Assembly: GCA_046328225.1 (NCBI GenBank)
Contig: JAXLWZ010000005.1
Coordinates: 1-64,000, forward strand
Reading direction: 5' to 3'
From: Amarobacillus sp046328225
Lineage (GTDB): Bacteria; Chloroflexota; Dehalococcoidia; Tepidiformales; Tepidiformaceae
Length of the DNA: 64,000 bases
The first letter of the stretch is position 1; each line of letters opens with the position of its first letter. The notes beneath the pieces were generated by a model. That model had not been told where the DNA came from. It made no database searches and saw only the letters and a list, made by a program, of their open reading frames with translations. Positions 51,040 through 58,549 of this stretch are shown one piece after another. Both the position numbers and the translations under genes were made by a program.

Positions 51040-51057
51040 GGCCGCCTGCCGGCGGCC
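51040..51057 (-). terminator. Attenuator-type terminator hairpin before the aminotransferase
   Basis: On the minus strand GGCCGCC / GGCA / GGCGGCC followed by five T, 41 bp before the aminotransferase start and 40 bp after the leader peptide. The left arm GCCGCC is complementary to GCGGCGGCG in the leader-peptide codons, which would allow an alternative antiterminator. Confidence 0.7.
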
Positions 51058-51097
51058 CAAAACGTGCTCGACGCGATTCTGTTCGCGACCGCCTGTG

Positions 51098-51163
51098 CTA
51101 CCCGCGCGCATGCGCCGCCGCAGCGGCGGCGGTGATAGCGAGGGTGGCGGCGATGGCAACCAT
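51098..51163 (-). CDS. Leader peptide (21 codons), Ala/Ile-rich
   Basis: The minus-strand ATG at 51163 encodes MVAIAATLAITAAAAAA and a short tail, HARG, ending in TAG. Twelve of 21 residues are Ala, with Ile, Thr, Val and Leu among the rest. A promoter fits exactly: TTGACC, 17 bases, GAGAGT, 7 bases, ATG, again leaderless. The Ala codons themselves can form a hairpin (GCCGCCGC with GCGGCGGC). A terminator hairpin follows, then the aminotransferase. This is the layout of a ribosome-mediated attenuator. Alternative: the frame is chance in GC-repeat DNA. Confidence 0.55.
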   Translation of the reverse strand: MVAIAATLAITAAAAAAHARG

Positions 51164-51219
51164 TGGTGTAACTCTCAGGCCCCAGCGCGAACGGGTCAAG
51201 CGCGGGCGCGGCGCAAATA

Positions 51220-51252
51220 GCACGGGGGCAGCTGAATCAGCTGCCCCCGTGC
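51220..51252 (-). terminator. ilvC terminator
   Basis: GCACGGGGGCAGC / TGATTCA / GCTGCCCCCGTGC on the minus strand, with a 13-bp stem (extendable to 16), followed by TATTTG. It lies 21 bp after the ilvC stop and ends ilvC transcription ahead of the leader-peptide promoter. Confidence 0.85.
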
Positions 51253-51273
51253 GGACGTTACCTGCGATGTGCG

Positions 51274-52278
51274 CTACTTCTTGGGGGCGTTGAGCCAGGA
51301 CATCATCGCCCGCATCTCGGCGCCGACCTGCTCCACCTGGTGCTCGGTCTCGATGCGGCGGGTGGCGAGGAAGCTCGGGCGCCCGGCCATGTTCTCGAGA
51401 ATGAACTCCTTCGCGAACTGGCCGCTCTGGATTTCGCGCAGGACCTTCTTCATCTCCGCCTTGGTGGCATCGGTGATGATGCGCGGGCCGCGCGTGTAGT
51501 CGCCGTATTCGGCCGTATCGGAGACGGAGTAGCGCATGCGCGCGAGGCCGCCTTCGTAGATGAGGTCCACGATGAGCTTGAGCTCGTGCATGGTCTCGAA
51601 GAACGCGCTCTCGGGCTGGTAGCCGGCCTCGACGAGCGTTTCGAACGCCGCCTTGATGAGGGCCGACACGCCGCCGCAAAGGATGACCTGCTCGCCGAAG
51701 AGGTCGGTTTCGCACTCCTCGCGGAAACTGGTCTCGAGGATGCCCGCGCGCGCGCCGCCGATGCCCTTGCCGTAGGCGAGCGCGAGCTGCATCGCGACTT
51801 CCGAGTAGTCCTGGTGGACGGCGACGAGGCAGGGGACGCCGCCGCCTTCGGTGTAGACGCGGCGCACGAGATGCCCGGGGCCCTTGGGCGCGATCATCGC
51901 GACATCGACGAAGGGCGGGGGCTGAATCTGCTGGAAGTGGATGTTGAAGCCGTGGGCGAACATCAGCATCTTGCCTTCGCTCAGCCCCGGTTCGATGGCC
52001 TGCGTGTACAGCGCCTTCTGCACCTGGTCGGGCACCAGGATCATGATGACGTCGGCTTCCTTCGCCGCCTGCTCGACGGAGGCGACGCGGAGGCCCTGCT
52101 TCTCGGCCTCGGCCCAAGACTTCGAACCCGGATAGAGCCCGACGATGACGTCGCAGCCGCTGTCCTTCAGGTTCAGGGCATGGGCGTGGCCCTGCGAGCC
52201 GTAGCCGATGATCGCGACCTTGCGGCCCGAAAGCAGCGCGAGGTCGGCGTCCTTTTCGTAGTACATCGTGGCGGCCAT
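51274..52278 (-). CDS. ilvC: Ketol-acid reductoisomerase
   Basis: Converts acetolactate and acetohydroxybutyrate to the dihydroxy acids of valine, leucine and isoleucine synthesis, using NAD(P)H and Mg2+. The 334-residue class I short form shows IIGYGSQGHAHALNLKDSG (Rossmann loop), MIAPKGPGHLVR, the metal ligands in DLFGEQVILCGG and the C-terminal Glu in FFETMHELKLIVDLIYEGGL (shortened). GGAGG lies 7 bases before the ATG at 52278. Upstream on the same strand is a SnoaL-like gene; cimA and an aminotransferase nearby make this a branched-chain amino-acid locus. ilvBH and ilvD are absent. Confidence 0.97.
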   Translation of the reverse strand: MAATMYYEKDADLALLSGRKVAIIGYGSQGHAHALNLKDSGCDVIVGLYPGSKSWAEAEKQGLRVASVEQAAKEADVIMILVPDQVQKALYTQAIEPGLSEGKMLMFAHGFNIHFQQIQPPPFVDVAMIAPKGPGHLVRRVYTEGGGVPCLVAVHQDYSEVAMQLALAYGKGIGGARAGILETSFREECETDLFGEQVILCGGVSALIKAAFETLVEAGYQPESAFFETMHELKLIVDLIYEGGLARMRYSVSDTAEYGDYTRGPRIITDATKAEMKKVLREIQSGQFAKEFILENMAGRPSFLATRRIETEHQVEQVGAEMRAMMSWLNAPKK

Positions 52279-52330
52279 GGGCATCCCTCCGGGAGGTGGT
52301 GGTGTGGGGCGGGCGGGTTGGAACGCGGTG

Positions 52331-53137
52331 CTAGATGGGCAGGATGGCCCGGCGCTGATGGCGGTCGCGGGCGTAGTTCTCTTCGGGGATGAGCCCGATT
52401 TCGCGCAGCATCCAGTAGACCTCGATGACCTTGATCTTGCCATCGACCATGCGCACCCAATGGGCGGCACGCGGGCGCTGGGGGTCGATCGCGAGCTCGA
52501 CGGCGGCGGATTGCGCCCCGGCGACGGTGTTCGTCCGCCGCCAGATGCCGAAGGCCGGCGCGGGCGTCGCGGCGAGCAGGTCGAGGATGTTCTGGGGGCC
52601 GTTCACGATGCCGTACACGCTATCGATGAGCGCGGCCTTGGGGTCGAAGAGTTCGAGCGCGGCCTCGGTGTTCCCGGAGAGAAGCCCGTCGTAGAGCGTG
52701 TCGACGGCCTTCTTCGTGGCGGAGGCATTGCCGCCCTTCGCGCCCAGCGCGTTCTCGAGCGCGGCGTTCGTCGGCTTGTCGAGCTCGATGTCGCGGAGCA
52801 TGCCGTAGAGGCGGCGCCCGAGGATGCCCTCCTCTTCCACATCGAAGACCTCGAGCACGCGCTGCGTGAAGGGGCGCCAGTCGTAGGCCTTGGCCGTGAG
52901 GGTGGCACGCAGGGCGACGTTGCTGCCCTGCTCAATCGGCTCGCTCTCCGTGTAGCTGCAGTCGGCGTAGTCCCGCAGGAAGACGCGGTGCCAATCGGCC
53001 ACGGAAACGGAGTCGCGCAGCGTGGGGCCACGGAATGACCAGAAGGTCACGTCGGGCTGGTGGCGCGCTTCGATTTCGCTGAAGCGGTCGAAATGGATGG
53101 CGGTGAGGAGCGCGTTGACAGCGTCGATGTTGCTCAT
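52331..53137 (-). CDS. Two-domain SnoaL-like (NTF2-fold) protein
   Basis: A 268-residue protein made of two NTF2/SnoaL-type domains joined by a helical linker. The first (about 1-130) has AIHFDRFSEIEARHQPDVTFW, and the second (about 140-262) KAVDTLYDGLLSGNTEAALELF followed by WVRMVDGKIKVIEVYWMLRE. The DGKIxxxxxYWD-like pattern is typical. Such folds act as small-molecule isomerases or hydrolases, or simply bind ligands; no catalytic residue can be assigned. It is 52 bp upstream of ilvC. The ATG overlaps the stop of a tiny possible upstream ORF (ATGA). Confidence 0.82.
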   Translation of the reverse strand: MSNIDAVNALLTAIHFDRFSEIEARHQPDVTFWSFRGPTLRDSVSVADWHRVFLRDYADCSYTESEPIEQGSNVALRATLTAKAYDWRPFTQRVLEVFDVEEEGILGRRLYGMLRDIELDKPTNAALENALGAKGGNASATKKAVDTLYDGLLSGNTEAALELFDPKAALIDSVYGIVNGPQNILDLLAATPAPAFGIWRRTNTVAGAQSAAVELAIDPQRPRAAHWVRMVDGKIKVIEVYWMLREIGLIPEENYARDRHQRRAILPI

Positions 53138-53166
53138 GAGGCCGCAGGCACCGGTAGGGCGAGAAT
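53134..53166 (-). other. Possible ATT-initiated mini-ORF before the SnoaL-like gene
   Basis: TACAAT (53173-53178, minus) lies 6 bases before ATT, which opens the 10-codon frame ILALPVPAAS. Its TGA overlaps the downstream ATG as ATGA. It includes a rare CTA Leu codon. ATT is a very rare start, so this may only mark the transcription start. Confidence 0.2.
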
Positions 53167-53235
53167 GGCGGGATTGTACTCCCTGTCACGAATGCGGGCG
53201 AACGGGCTCCGTGGCGGAGGCTCGAGCGCGGCGGG

Positions 53236-53241
53236 TATGCT
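53236..53241 (+). promoter_or_regulatory. -10 element, leaderless promoter of the 53248 aminotransferase
   Basis: TATGCT with a 6-base spacer to the ATG at 53248. Confidence 0.55.
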
Positions 53242-53247
53242 CGCGGG

Positions 53248-54447
53248 ATGACGAGCTTCGAAGCCCTCCTCGCCACCCGCACGCGCCACATGGAAGCGAG
53301 CGCCATCCGCGAAATCCTCAAGGTCGCGACTTCGCCCGGCGTGGTCTCGCTGGCCGGCGGCCTCCCCGCCGAGGAGAGCTTCCCCCTCGAGCTCATGGAG
53401 CAGCTCACGGGATCGGTGCTTTCCAAGTATGGGGCGAAGGCGCTGCAATACGACGCCAGCGAAGGCTTCGGGCCGCTGCGCGAGGCACTCGTCGGGCATC
53501 TCGCGGCGCGCGGCGTCTATACGGAGACCGAGGGCATCGTCGTCTTCAGCGGCTCGCAGGGCGTGCTCGACGCGATCGGCAAGATCCTGGTCTCGCCGGG
53601 CGACGTCATCGCCGTCGAAGCGCCGACCTACCTGGGCGCGCTCCAGGCCTTCAACCCCTACGAGCCGGAGTACGTGCAGGTGGAGACGGACGAGGACGGG
53701 CTCGTGCCCGAGGCGCTGGAGGCGGTGCTTTCGACGCAGCGCGTGAAGCTGGTCTATCTCGTGCCCACGTTCCAGAACCCCACGGGCCGGACGATGCCCC
53801 TGGAGCGGCGGCAGGCGGTCGCGGACATCCTGCGGGCGCACGGCGCGCTCCTCGTCGAGGACGACCCGTACAGCGACCTTCGCTACAGCGGCCAGCGCCT
53901 GCCGCCGATCAAGGCCCTCGCGCCGGACAACGTGGCCTACGTGAGCACGCTCTCGAAGACGTTCGCGCCGGGGCTGCGCATCGGCTTTTGCGTCGCGCCG
54001 GAGGTCATCCAGCACTGGATGGTCATCGCCCGCCAGGGGGTCGACCTCCACACCAGCACGCTCGGGCAGGCACTCGCGGCGGAGTACATCAGCGGCGGCT
54101 ACCTGGAGCGGCAGATCCCCCGCATCGTGGAGCTGTACCGGCCGCGCCAGCAGGCGATGCTCGAAGCACTCGCGCGGCACCTCCCGGAGGACTTCCGCTG
54201 GACGCACCCGGAGGGCGGGATGTTCGTCTGGGTGCGCGGCCCCGAGGGCCTCGATGCCGAGCGGCTGTACGCGAAGACGGTGGCGAAGGGCGTCGCCTTC
54301 GTGCCCGGGAAGTTCTTCTTTGTGCGGCAGGAGGACGGGCTTAGCACCCTGCGGATGAACTTCACGGCGGCGGACCCGGAAACCATCGACCGGGCGGTCG
54401 GCATTATCGCGAGCGTGATCGCGGAGGAGCTCGCGGCGGCGCGCTGA
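53248..54447 (+). CDS. PLP-dependent aminotransferase, LysN/2-aminoadipate type
   Basis: A 399-residue fold-type I aminotransferase of the family that includes 2-aminoadipate and multi-substrate aminotransferases (COG1167-like without the GntR domain). VVSLAGGLPAEESFP, LQYDASEGFGPLREAL, FSGSQGVLDAIGKIL, YLVPTFQNPTGRTM, LVEDDPYSDLRY and YVSTLSKTFAPGLRIGF, with the Schiff-base Lys, are all present. It could supply branched-chain, aromatic or 2-aminoadipate transamination. Its location just upstream of cimA favours amino-acid synthesis, but the substrate is not shown. Confidence 0.92.
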   Translation: MTSFEALLATRTRHMEASAIREILKVATSPGVVSLAGGLPAEESFPLELMEQLTGSVLSKYGAKALQYDASEGFGPLREALVGHLAARGVYTETEGIVVFSGSQGVLDAIGKILVSPGDVIAVEAPTYLGALQAFNPYEPEYVQVETDEDGLVPEALEAVLSTQRVKLVYLVPTFQNPTGRTMPLERRQAVADILRAHGALLVEDDPYSDLRYSGQRLPPIKALAPDNVAYVSTLSKTFAPGLRIGFCVAPEVIQHWMVIARQGVDLHTSTLGQALAAEYISGGYLERQIPRIVELYRPRQQAMLEALARHLPEDFRWTHPEGGMFVWVRGPEGLDAERLYAKTVAKGVAFVPGKFFFVRQEDGLSTLRMNFTAADPETIDRAVGIIASVIAEELAAAR

Positions 54448-54472
54448 CCGCGACCGTTCCCCGCCGGGGTGG

Positions 54473-54478
54473 TAGGAT
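54473..54478 (+). promoter_or_regulatory. -10 element, leaderless promoter of the cimA leader peptide
   Basis: TAGGAT with a 7-base spacer to the ATG at 54486. Confidence 0.55.
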
Positions 54479-54485
54479 CGGCGGG

Positions 54486-54554
54486 ATGGCAATGGTGCCC
54501 ATCCTCCCTGTGGTGATAGTTCCCCCGCGGCAATCCCGCGGGGCTGCAATTTAG
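54486..54554 (+). CDS. Leader peptide (22 codons), Val/Ile/Leu-rich, upstream of cimA
   Basis: ATG at 54486, 7 bases after TAGGAT, encodes a 22-residue peptide whose residues 4-12 are VPILPVVIV: seven of nine are branched-chain amino acids. The codons include ATA (Ile) and GTT (Val), which are rare in this genome. Its second half overlaps a hairpin, CCCCGCGG / CAATC / CCGCGGGG (54523-54543), followed by CTGCAATTT. It stops at TAG 54552-54554, 125 bases before cimA. Content and position fit a leader peptide sensing branched-chain aminoacyl-tRNA. No homologue can be checked here. Confidence 0.6.
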   Translation: MAMVPILPVVIVPPRQSRGAAI

Positions 54555-54679
54555 CGCGCTCCGCCACCCGGCCAGCTTCGCCCGCGATTGAAGGCGAGCC
54601 GTGCCCCCGCTCACCCGTGCCGCCGGGCGCGCCGAGGCGGACGCCGCCGTGATCGCTCATCCGATGGGGACTTGCTTCG

Positions 54680-56266
54680 ATGCCTACCGACCGCGTCCAG
54701 CTCTATGACACCACCCTCCGCGACGGATCGCAGATGGAGGGGATTTCGCTCTCGGTCGAGGACAAGATCCGGATCACCAAGAAGCTCGACGAGCTGGGGA
54801 TGGAATGGATCGAGGGCGGCTTCCCGGGTTCGAATCCCAAGGATGCCGAGTACTTCCGGCGGTTGCAGGGAGTGACTCTGCGGAACGCCAAGGTGGCCGC
54901 CTTCGGCGGGACGCGAAAGCCCGGCGTGCTCTGCGAAGCGGACCCGAACATCCAGAGCATGGCCGCGGCGGGGACGCCAGGGATCACGCTCGTGGGCAAG
55001 GCGAGCCTCTTCCAGGTGCAGGAGATCCTCGGCACGACCGCGGAAGAGAACCTGGCGATGATCGCGGACACCGTGAAGTACTTCAAAGCGCTCGGGAAGA
55101 CGGTGTTCTTCGATGCCGAGCACTTCTTCGATGGCTTCCGGGGAGACCCCGACTACTCCCTGCAGTGCCTCGCGACGGCGGCGCGGGCGGGGGCCGATGG
55201 CCTCGCGCTCTGCGATACGAACGGCGGCATGACGACGCGGATGATGCTGGAGGCGATCGAGCATGTGCAGCGGCGCGTGCCGGGCACGCGCCTGGGCATT
55301 CACTGCCACAACGATGCCGGCCTGGCGGTGGCGAATTCGATCGCCGCGGTAGAGGCGGGCGTGTGGCAGGTGCAGGGCTGCGTGAACGGCTACGGCGAAC
55401 GCTGCGGCAACGCCGACATCCTCACCGTGCTCGCAAACCTGAAGCTGAAGCTGGGGTTGGACGTCATCGAAGATGAGCAGCTCGCGCGGCTGACCGAGGC
55501 TTCGAATTATGTCAACGAACTCGCGAACATGGTGCCCAATCAACAGGCCCCGTATGTGGGGGCGAGCGCATTCGCGCACAAGGCCGGCTACCACGTCGCG
55601 GGGATGATGAAGGACGCGCGCGCCTACCAGCACATCGACCCCGAGGCCGTCGGCAATAGCAGCCGGGTGCTCGTGAGCGAACTCTCGGGCCAGCGGAACC
55701 TGCTCATGAAGCTGGAGGAGCAGGGGATCGACTATCCGTTCACCCAGGACGAGATCAAGGCACTGCTGGAACGGGTCAAGGAGCGTGAGAGCCAGGGCTA
55801 CCAGTACGAAGGCGCGGAGGCCAGCTTCGAACTGCTCGTGCGGCGGACGCTGCCGGGGTATCAGCAGCCATGGGAGGTCGAGGACTTTGTCATCGTTGAG
55901 CGGCGGCGACGCAGCCTGGACCGCGAGCAGCTCAACGAGATGCTCGCCGAAGCGATGGTGAAGCTGCGCATCAACGGCGAACTGCAGCACACCGCGGCGG
56001 AAGGCAACGGCCCGGTCAACGCGCTCGATGCGGCGACGCGGAAGGCTCTCTCGGCAGTACACCCGGAGCTGCAGGACGTGAAGCTCGTGGACTACAAGGT
56101 GCGCATCCTCGATAGCCAGGCGGCCACGGGGGCGAAGGTGCGCGTGCTCATCGAAAGCACCGATGGCGAGCGGTACTGGACCACCGTGGGCTCCTCGACC
56201 GACATCATCGAGGCGAGCTGGCTGGCCCTCGCCGACGCCTTCGAATACGCGCTCATCAAGCGCTGA
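54680..56266 (+). CDS. cimA: Citramalate synthase
   Basis: Condenses pyruvate and acetyl-CoA to (R)-citramalate, the threonine-independent entry to isoleucine. The 528-residue length, LYDTTLRDGSQMEGISLS at the N-terminus (metal-binding Asp and catalytic Arg), GIHCHNDAGLAVANSI, GCVNGYGERCGNADI and FAHKAGYHVAGMMKD match the CimA/LeuA2 branch of the DRE-TIM metallolyases. The C-terminal LeuA-type regulatory domain (about 400-528, ATGAKVRVLIESTDGERYWTT) would allow isoleucine feedback. It is preceded by a Val/Ile/Leu-rich leader peptide. LeuA/homocitrate synthase is less likely given the TTLRDGSQ-M-EGIS pattern and length. Confidence 0.94.
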   Translation: MPTDRVQLYDTTLRDGSQMEGISLSVEDKIRITKKLDELGMEWIEGGFPGSNPKDAEYFRRLQGVTLRNAKVAAFGGTRKPGVLCEADPNIQSMAAAGTPGITLVGKASLFQVQEILGTTAEENLAMIADTVKYFKALGKTVFFDAEHFFDGFRGDPDYSLQCLATAARAGADGLALCDTNGGMTTRMMLEAIEHVQRRVPGTRLGIHCHNDAGLAVANSIAAVEAGVWQVQGCVNGYGERCGNADILTVLANLKLKLGLDVIEDEQLARLTEASNYVNELANMVPNQQAPYVGASAFAHKAGYHVAGMMKDARAYQHIDPEAVGNSSRVLVSELSGQRNLLMKLEEQGIDYPFTQDEIKALLERVKERESQGYQYEGAEASFELLVRRTLPGYQQPWEVEDFVIVERRRRSLDREQLNEMLAEAMVKLRINGELQHTAAEGNGPVNALDAATRKALSAVHPELQDVKLVDYKVRILDSQAATGAKVRVLIESTDGERYWTTVGSSTDIIEASWLALADAFEYALIKR

Positions 56267-56295
56267 CCACCGGAACGTCACCGGGTGGCGGGCGA

Positions 56296-56329
56296 GTGGA
56301 CGCGCGTCCACCGTCAGGGTATTCCCTGA
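56296..56329. repeat. Two adjacent palindromes after cimA
   Basis: GTGGACGCGCGTCCAC (56296-56311) is a perfect 16-base palindrome. TCAGGG / TATT / CCCTGA (56314-56329) follows two bases later. Both lie in the 220-base gap between cimA and the chemoreceptor gene. They could be the cimA terminator or operator sites; there is no T-run. Confidence 0.5.
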
Positions 56330-56486
56330 TGTCGTCGAATCAGGGTTTTCCAGGTTCAACGGCGCATCACATCGGTGAATAGACCGACCTTGCGGGTCTG
56401 TCCGCGATAACCTCGCTGATCATCCGGCGGCCATGCACCCCTTCCGACACCTACTGCACACCACGGTGGATGGGAAGGAATTGGCT

Positions 56487-58478
56487 GTGAAACACCTCTC
56501 GGATCTGAGCATCCGTCTGAAGCTCTTTGGCACCTTCGGGCTGGTCGTGGCCCTGATCGTCGTGATCGCGTTCCTGGGAACGCGCGCGCTTGGAAGCTCC
56601 GCCAGCCGGGCGGACAACCTCTACCACCAGGGTGTGCTCGGCGTGCACTACGCCGACCAGACGCTCACCTACGCGGCGATTAGCGGCCGCGAGCAGCAGA
56701 CGGCCGTCCTCAACGCGGCGAACGCCGAGAAGCGCGATGCGGCAATCACGAAGAGCCGGGACGCGATGGCATCCGCCCTCGAGGCCACCGCGAACTTCCA
56801 CCAGACCATCGCGACGGCCGGCGAACGCGACGCCTGGAATGCCGCCGAGGCGCAAATCGTCGACGTCTTCAAGGATCGCGATGTGCTGCTGAAGTCGCTG
56901 GAGAGCGGGCAGGTGGAGGCGGCGGTCGCCCAGGCGGCCGCGCTCAACCCGAAGATCCAGGCGATGAACGCCTCCGTGGAGGCCGCCATCAGCGCCAAGT
57001 CCGCGAGCGCCGAGCAGACGCAGCTGCGAATCGCCGACGCGGCGAGCGCGGCGCGGCTGCAGCTCATCGGCGCGACGGTCATCGCCGCCATCCTCGGCAT
57101 GGCCGTGGCGTTCTTCATCTCCCGCAAGCTCAAGAACGACGTCGACACCATCGTCGGGCGCATCCAGAGCCTCCAGGCGCATTGCGTCACCGACCTTCGC
57201 AACGCCATGCAGGCCATGCAGAATGGCGACCTCACGCTCACCGTCACGCCCGTGACGCCGCTCATCCCGAACCCGGGCAAGGACGAGATCGGCATCGCCG
57301 CCACGGCCATCAACGCCACCATCGAAGGCGTCGTCGCGACCGTCGGGGCCTACAACGCCATGCGCTCTTCGCTCGCCGACCTCGTCCGGACCGTGCGGGA
57401 GAACGCCTCGAACGTGCTCTCGGCGTCGTCGCAGCTGTCCGAATCGTCCGAGCAGATGGCCTCGGCCACGACCCAGATCGCCTCGGCCATCACCGAGGTC
57501 ACGCAGAGCGCCACGCAGCTGGCTTCGCTCTCGCAGCAGTCGGCGGAGGAGATCGAGCGGGTGGCCGCGGGTTCGCAGGAGCTCGCCGCCACGGCGACCT
57601 CCAACGCCGTCAGCGCCGGTGATTCCGAGTCCGAGGCGCGCGTCATCGGCGGCCGCATCGGCGAAGTCGCACGCGTCAGCGACCGCGTCGCCGCCTCGGC
57701 CGAAGCCTCCCGCGAGGCCGCACTCGCAGGGCAGCAGGCCATCGGCCAGGCCGTCGCCTCCATGGCCTCCATCGCGCAGGCCGTCGAGCGCGCCTCGGGC
57801 ACGGTCAACGAACTGGGCGAATACAGCTCCCAGATCGGCGCCATCGTGCGCACGATCGACGAGATCGCGAGCCAGACGAACCTCCTCGCGCTGAATGCCG
57901 CCATCGAGGCGGCCCGCGCCGGCGAGCAGGGCCGCGGTTTCGCCGTCGTGGCCGAGAACGTGCGCTCGCTCGCCGAACGCTCGTCGCAGGCGACCCGCGA
58001 AATCGGCGACCTCATCGCCCGGGTGCAGACGGGCACCTCGGACGCGGTCGCGGCGATGGCGGCCGGCGTCGGCGATGTCCAGGCCGGGCGCCGCATCACC
58101 GCTGAGGCCGGGGAGGCGCTGGAGAGCATCATCGGCAGCGTGCAGGAGTCGGCGACGGAGATGCAGCGCATCGCCCTCGACGTGCGCGAACTCACCGAGG
58201 GCGCCGGCCGCATCATGACCTCGGCCCAGGCAATCGCCCAGAGCGCGAGCGACTCCGCCAGCGGTGCCCACGAAATGGCCGCCGGCACCTCGAAGGTGAC
58301 CGAGGCGATCCTCCAGGTCTCGGCCACGAGCGAGGAGACGTCGGCATCGGCGGAGGAAGTGTCGGCCTCGACCGAACAACTCTCCGCGCAGTCGGAGGAG
58401 CTCGCGGCGACGGCGACGGCGATGCGCCAGCTCGCGCAGTCGCTCGAAACCACGATGGCCCGCTTCCGCCTCGCCTGA
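56487..58478 (+). CDS. Methyl-accepting chemotaxis protein
   Basis: A 663-residue chemoreceptor. TM1 (about 13-33) is followed by a four-helix-bundle-type periplasmic/extracellular domain (about 34-188) and TM2 (about 190-212, GATVIAAILGMAVAFFIS). A HAMP-like segment comes next, then a long Ala/Ser-rich coiled coil. The signalling tip is IDEIASQTNLLALNAAIEAA followed by RAGEQGRGFAVVAENVR, the strongly conserved CheA/CheW-binding hairpin. The GTG at 56487 is chosen because AAGGA lies 7 bases upstream; an in-frame ATG at 56433 has none. No che genes are adjacent, so the signalling partners are elsewhere. Confidence 0.93.
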   Translation: MKHLSDLSIRLKLFGTFGLVVALIVVIAFLGTRALGSSASRADNLYHQGVLGVHYADQTLTYAAISGREQQTAVLNAANAEKRDAAITKSRDAMASALEATANFHQTIATAGERDAWNAAEAQIVDVFKDRDVLLKSLESGQVEAAVAQAAALNPKIQAMNASVEAAISAKSASAEQTQLRIADAASAARLQLIGATVIAAILGMAVAFFISRKLKNDVDTIVGRIQSLQAHCVTDLRNAMQAMQNGDLTLTVTPVTPLIPNPGKDEIGIAATAINATIEGVVATVGAYNAMRSSLADLVRTVRENASNVLSASSQLSESSEQMASATTQIASAITEVTQSATQLASLSQQSAEEIERVAAGSQELAATATSNAVSAGDSESEARVIGGRIGEVARVSDRVAASAEASREAALAGQQAIGQAVASMASIAQAVERASGTVNELGEYSSQIGAIVRTIDEIASQTNLLALNAAIEAARAGEQGRGFAVVAENVRSLAERSSQATREIGDLIARVQTGTSDAVAAMAAGVGDVQAGRRITAEAGEALESIIGSVQESATEMQRIALDVRELTEGAGRIMTSAQAIAQSASDSASGAHEMAAGTSKVTEAILQVSATSEETSASAEEVSASTEQLSAQSEELAATATAMRQLAQSLETTMARFRLA

Positions 58479-58506
58479 CGGAGCGAAAGCCAACCATACA
58501 TCGACG

Positions 58507-58534
58507 AACGGCGGGACCTCACGGTCCCGCCGTT
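58507..58534. terminator. Hairpin terminator
   Basis: AACGGCGGGACC / TCAC / GGTCCCGCCGTT, a 12-bp perfect stem followed by TCGTT, between the convergent chemoreceptor and CtaG genes. Confidence 0.85.
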
Positions 58535-58549
58535 TCGTTGGGTCAGCGA

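Noticed and set aside
56267..56486. c-di-GMP riboswitch upstream of the chemoreceptor
   Set aside because: Palindromes are present, but the conserved GEMM core and tetraloop-receptor sequence are not visible.
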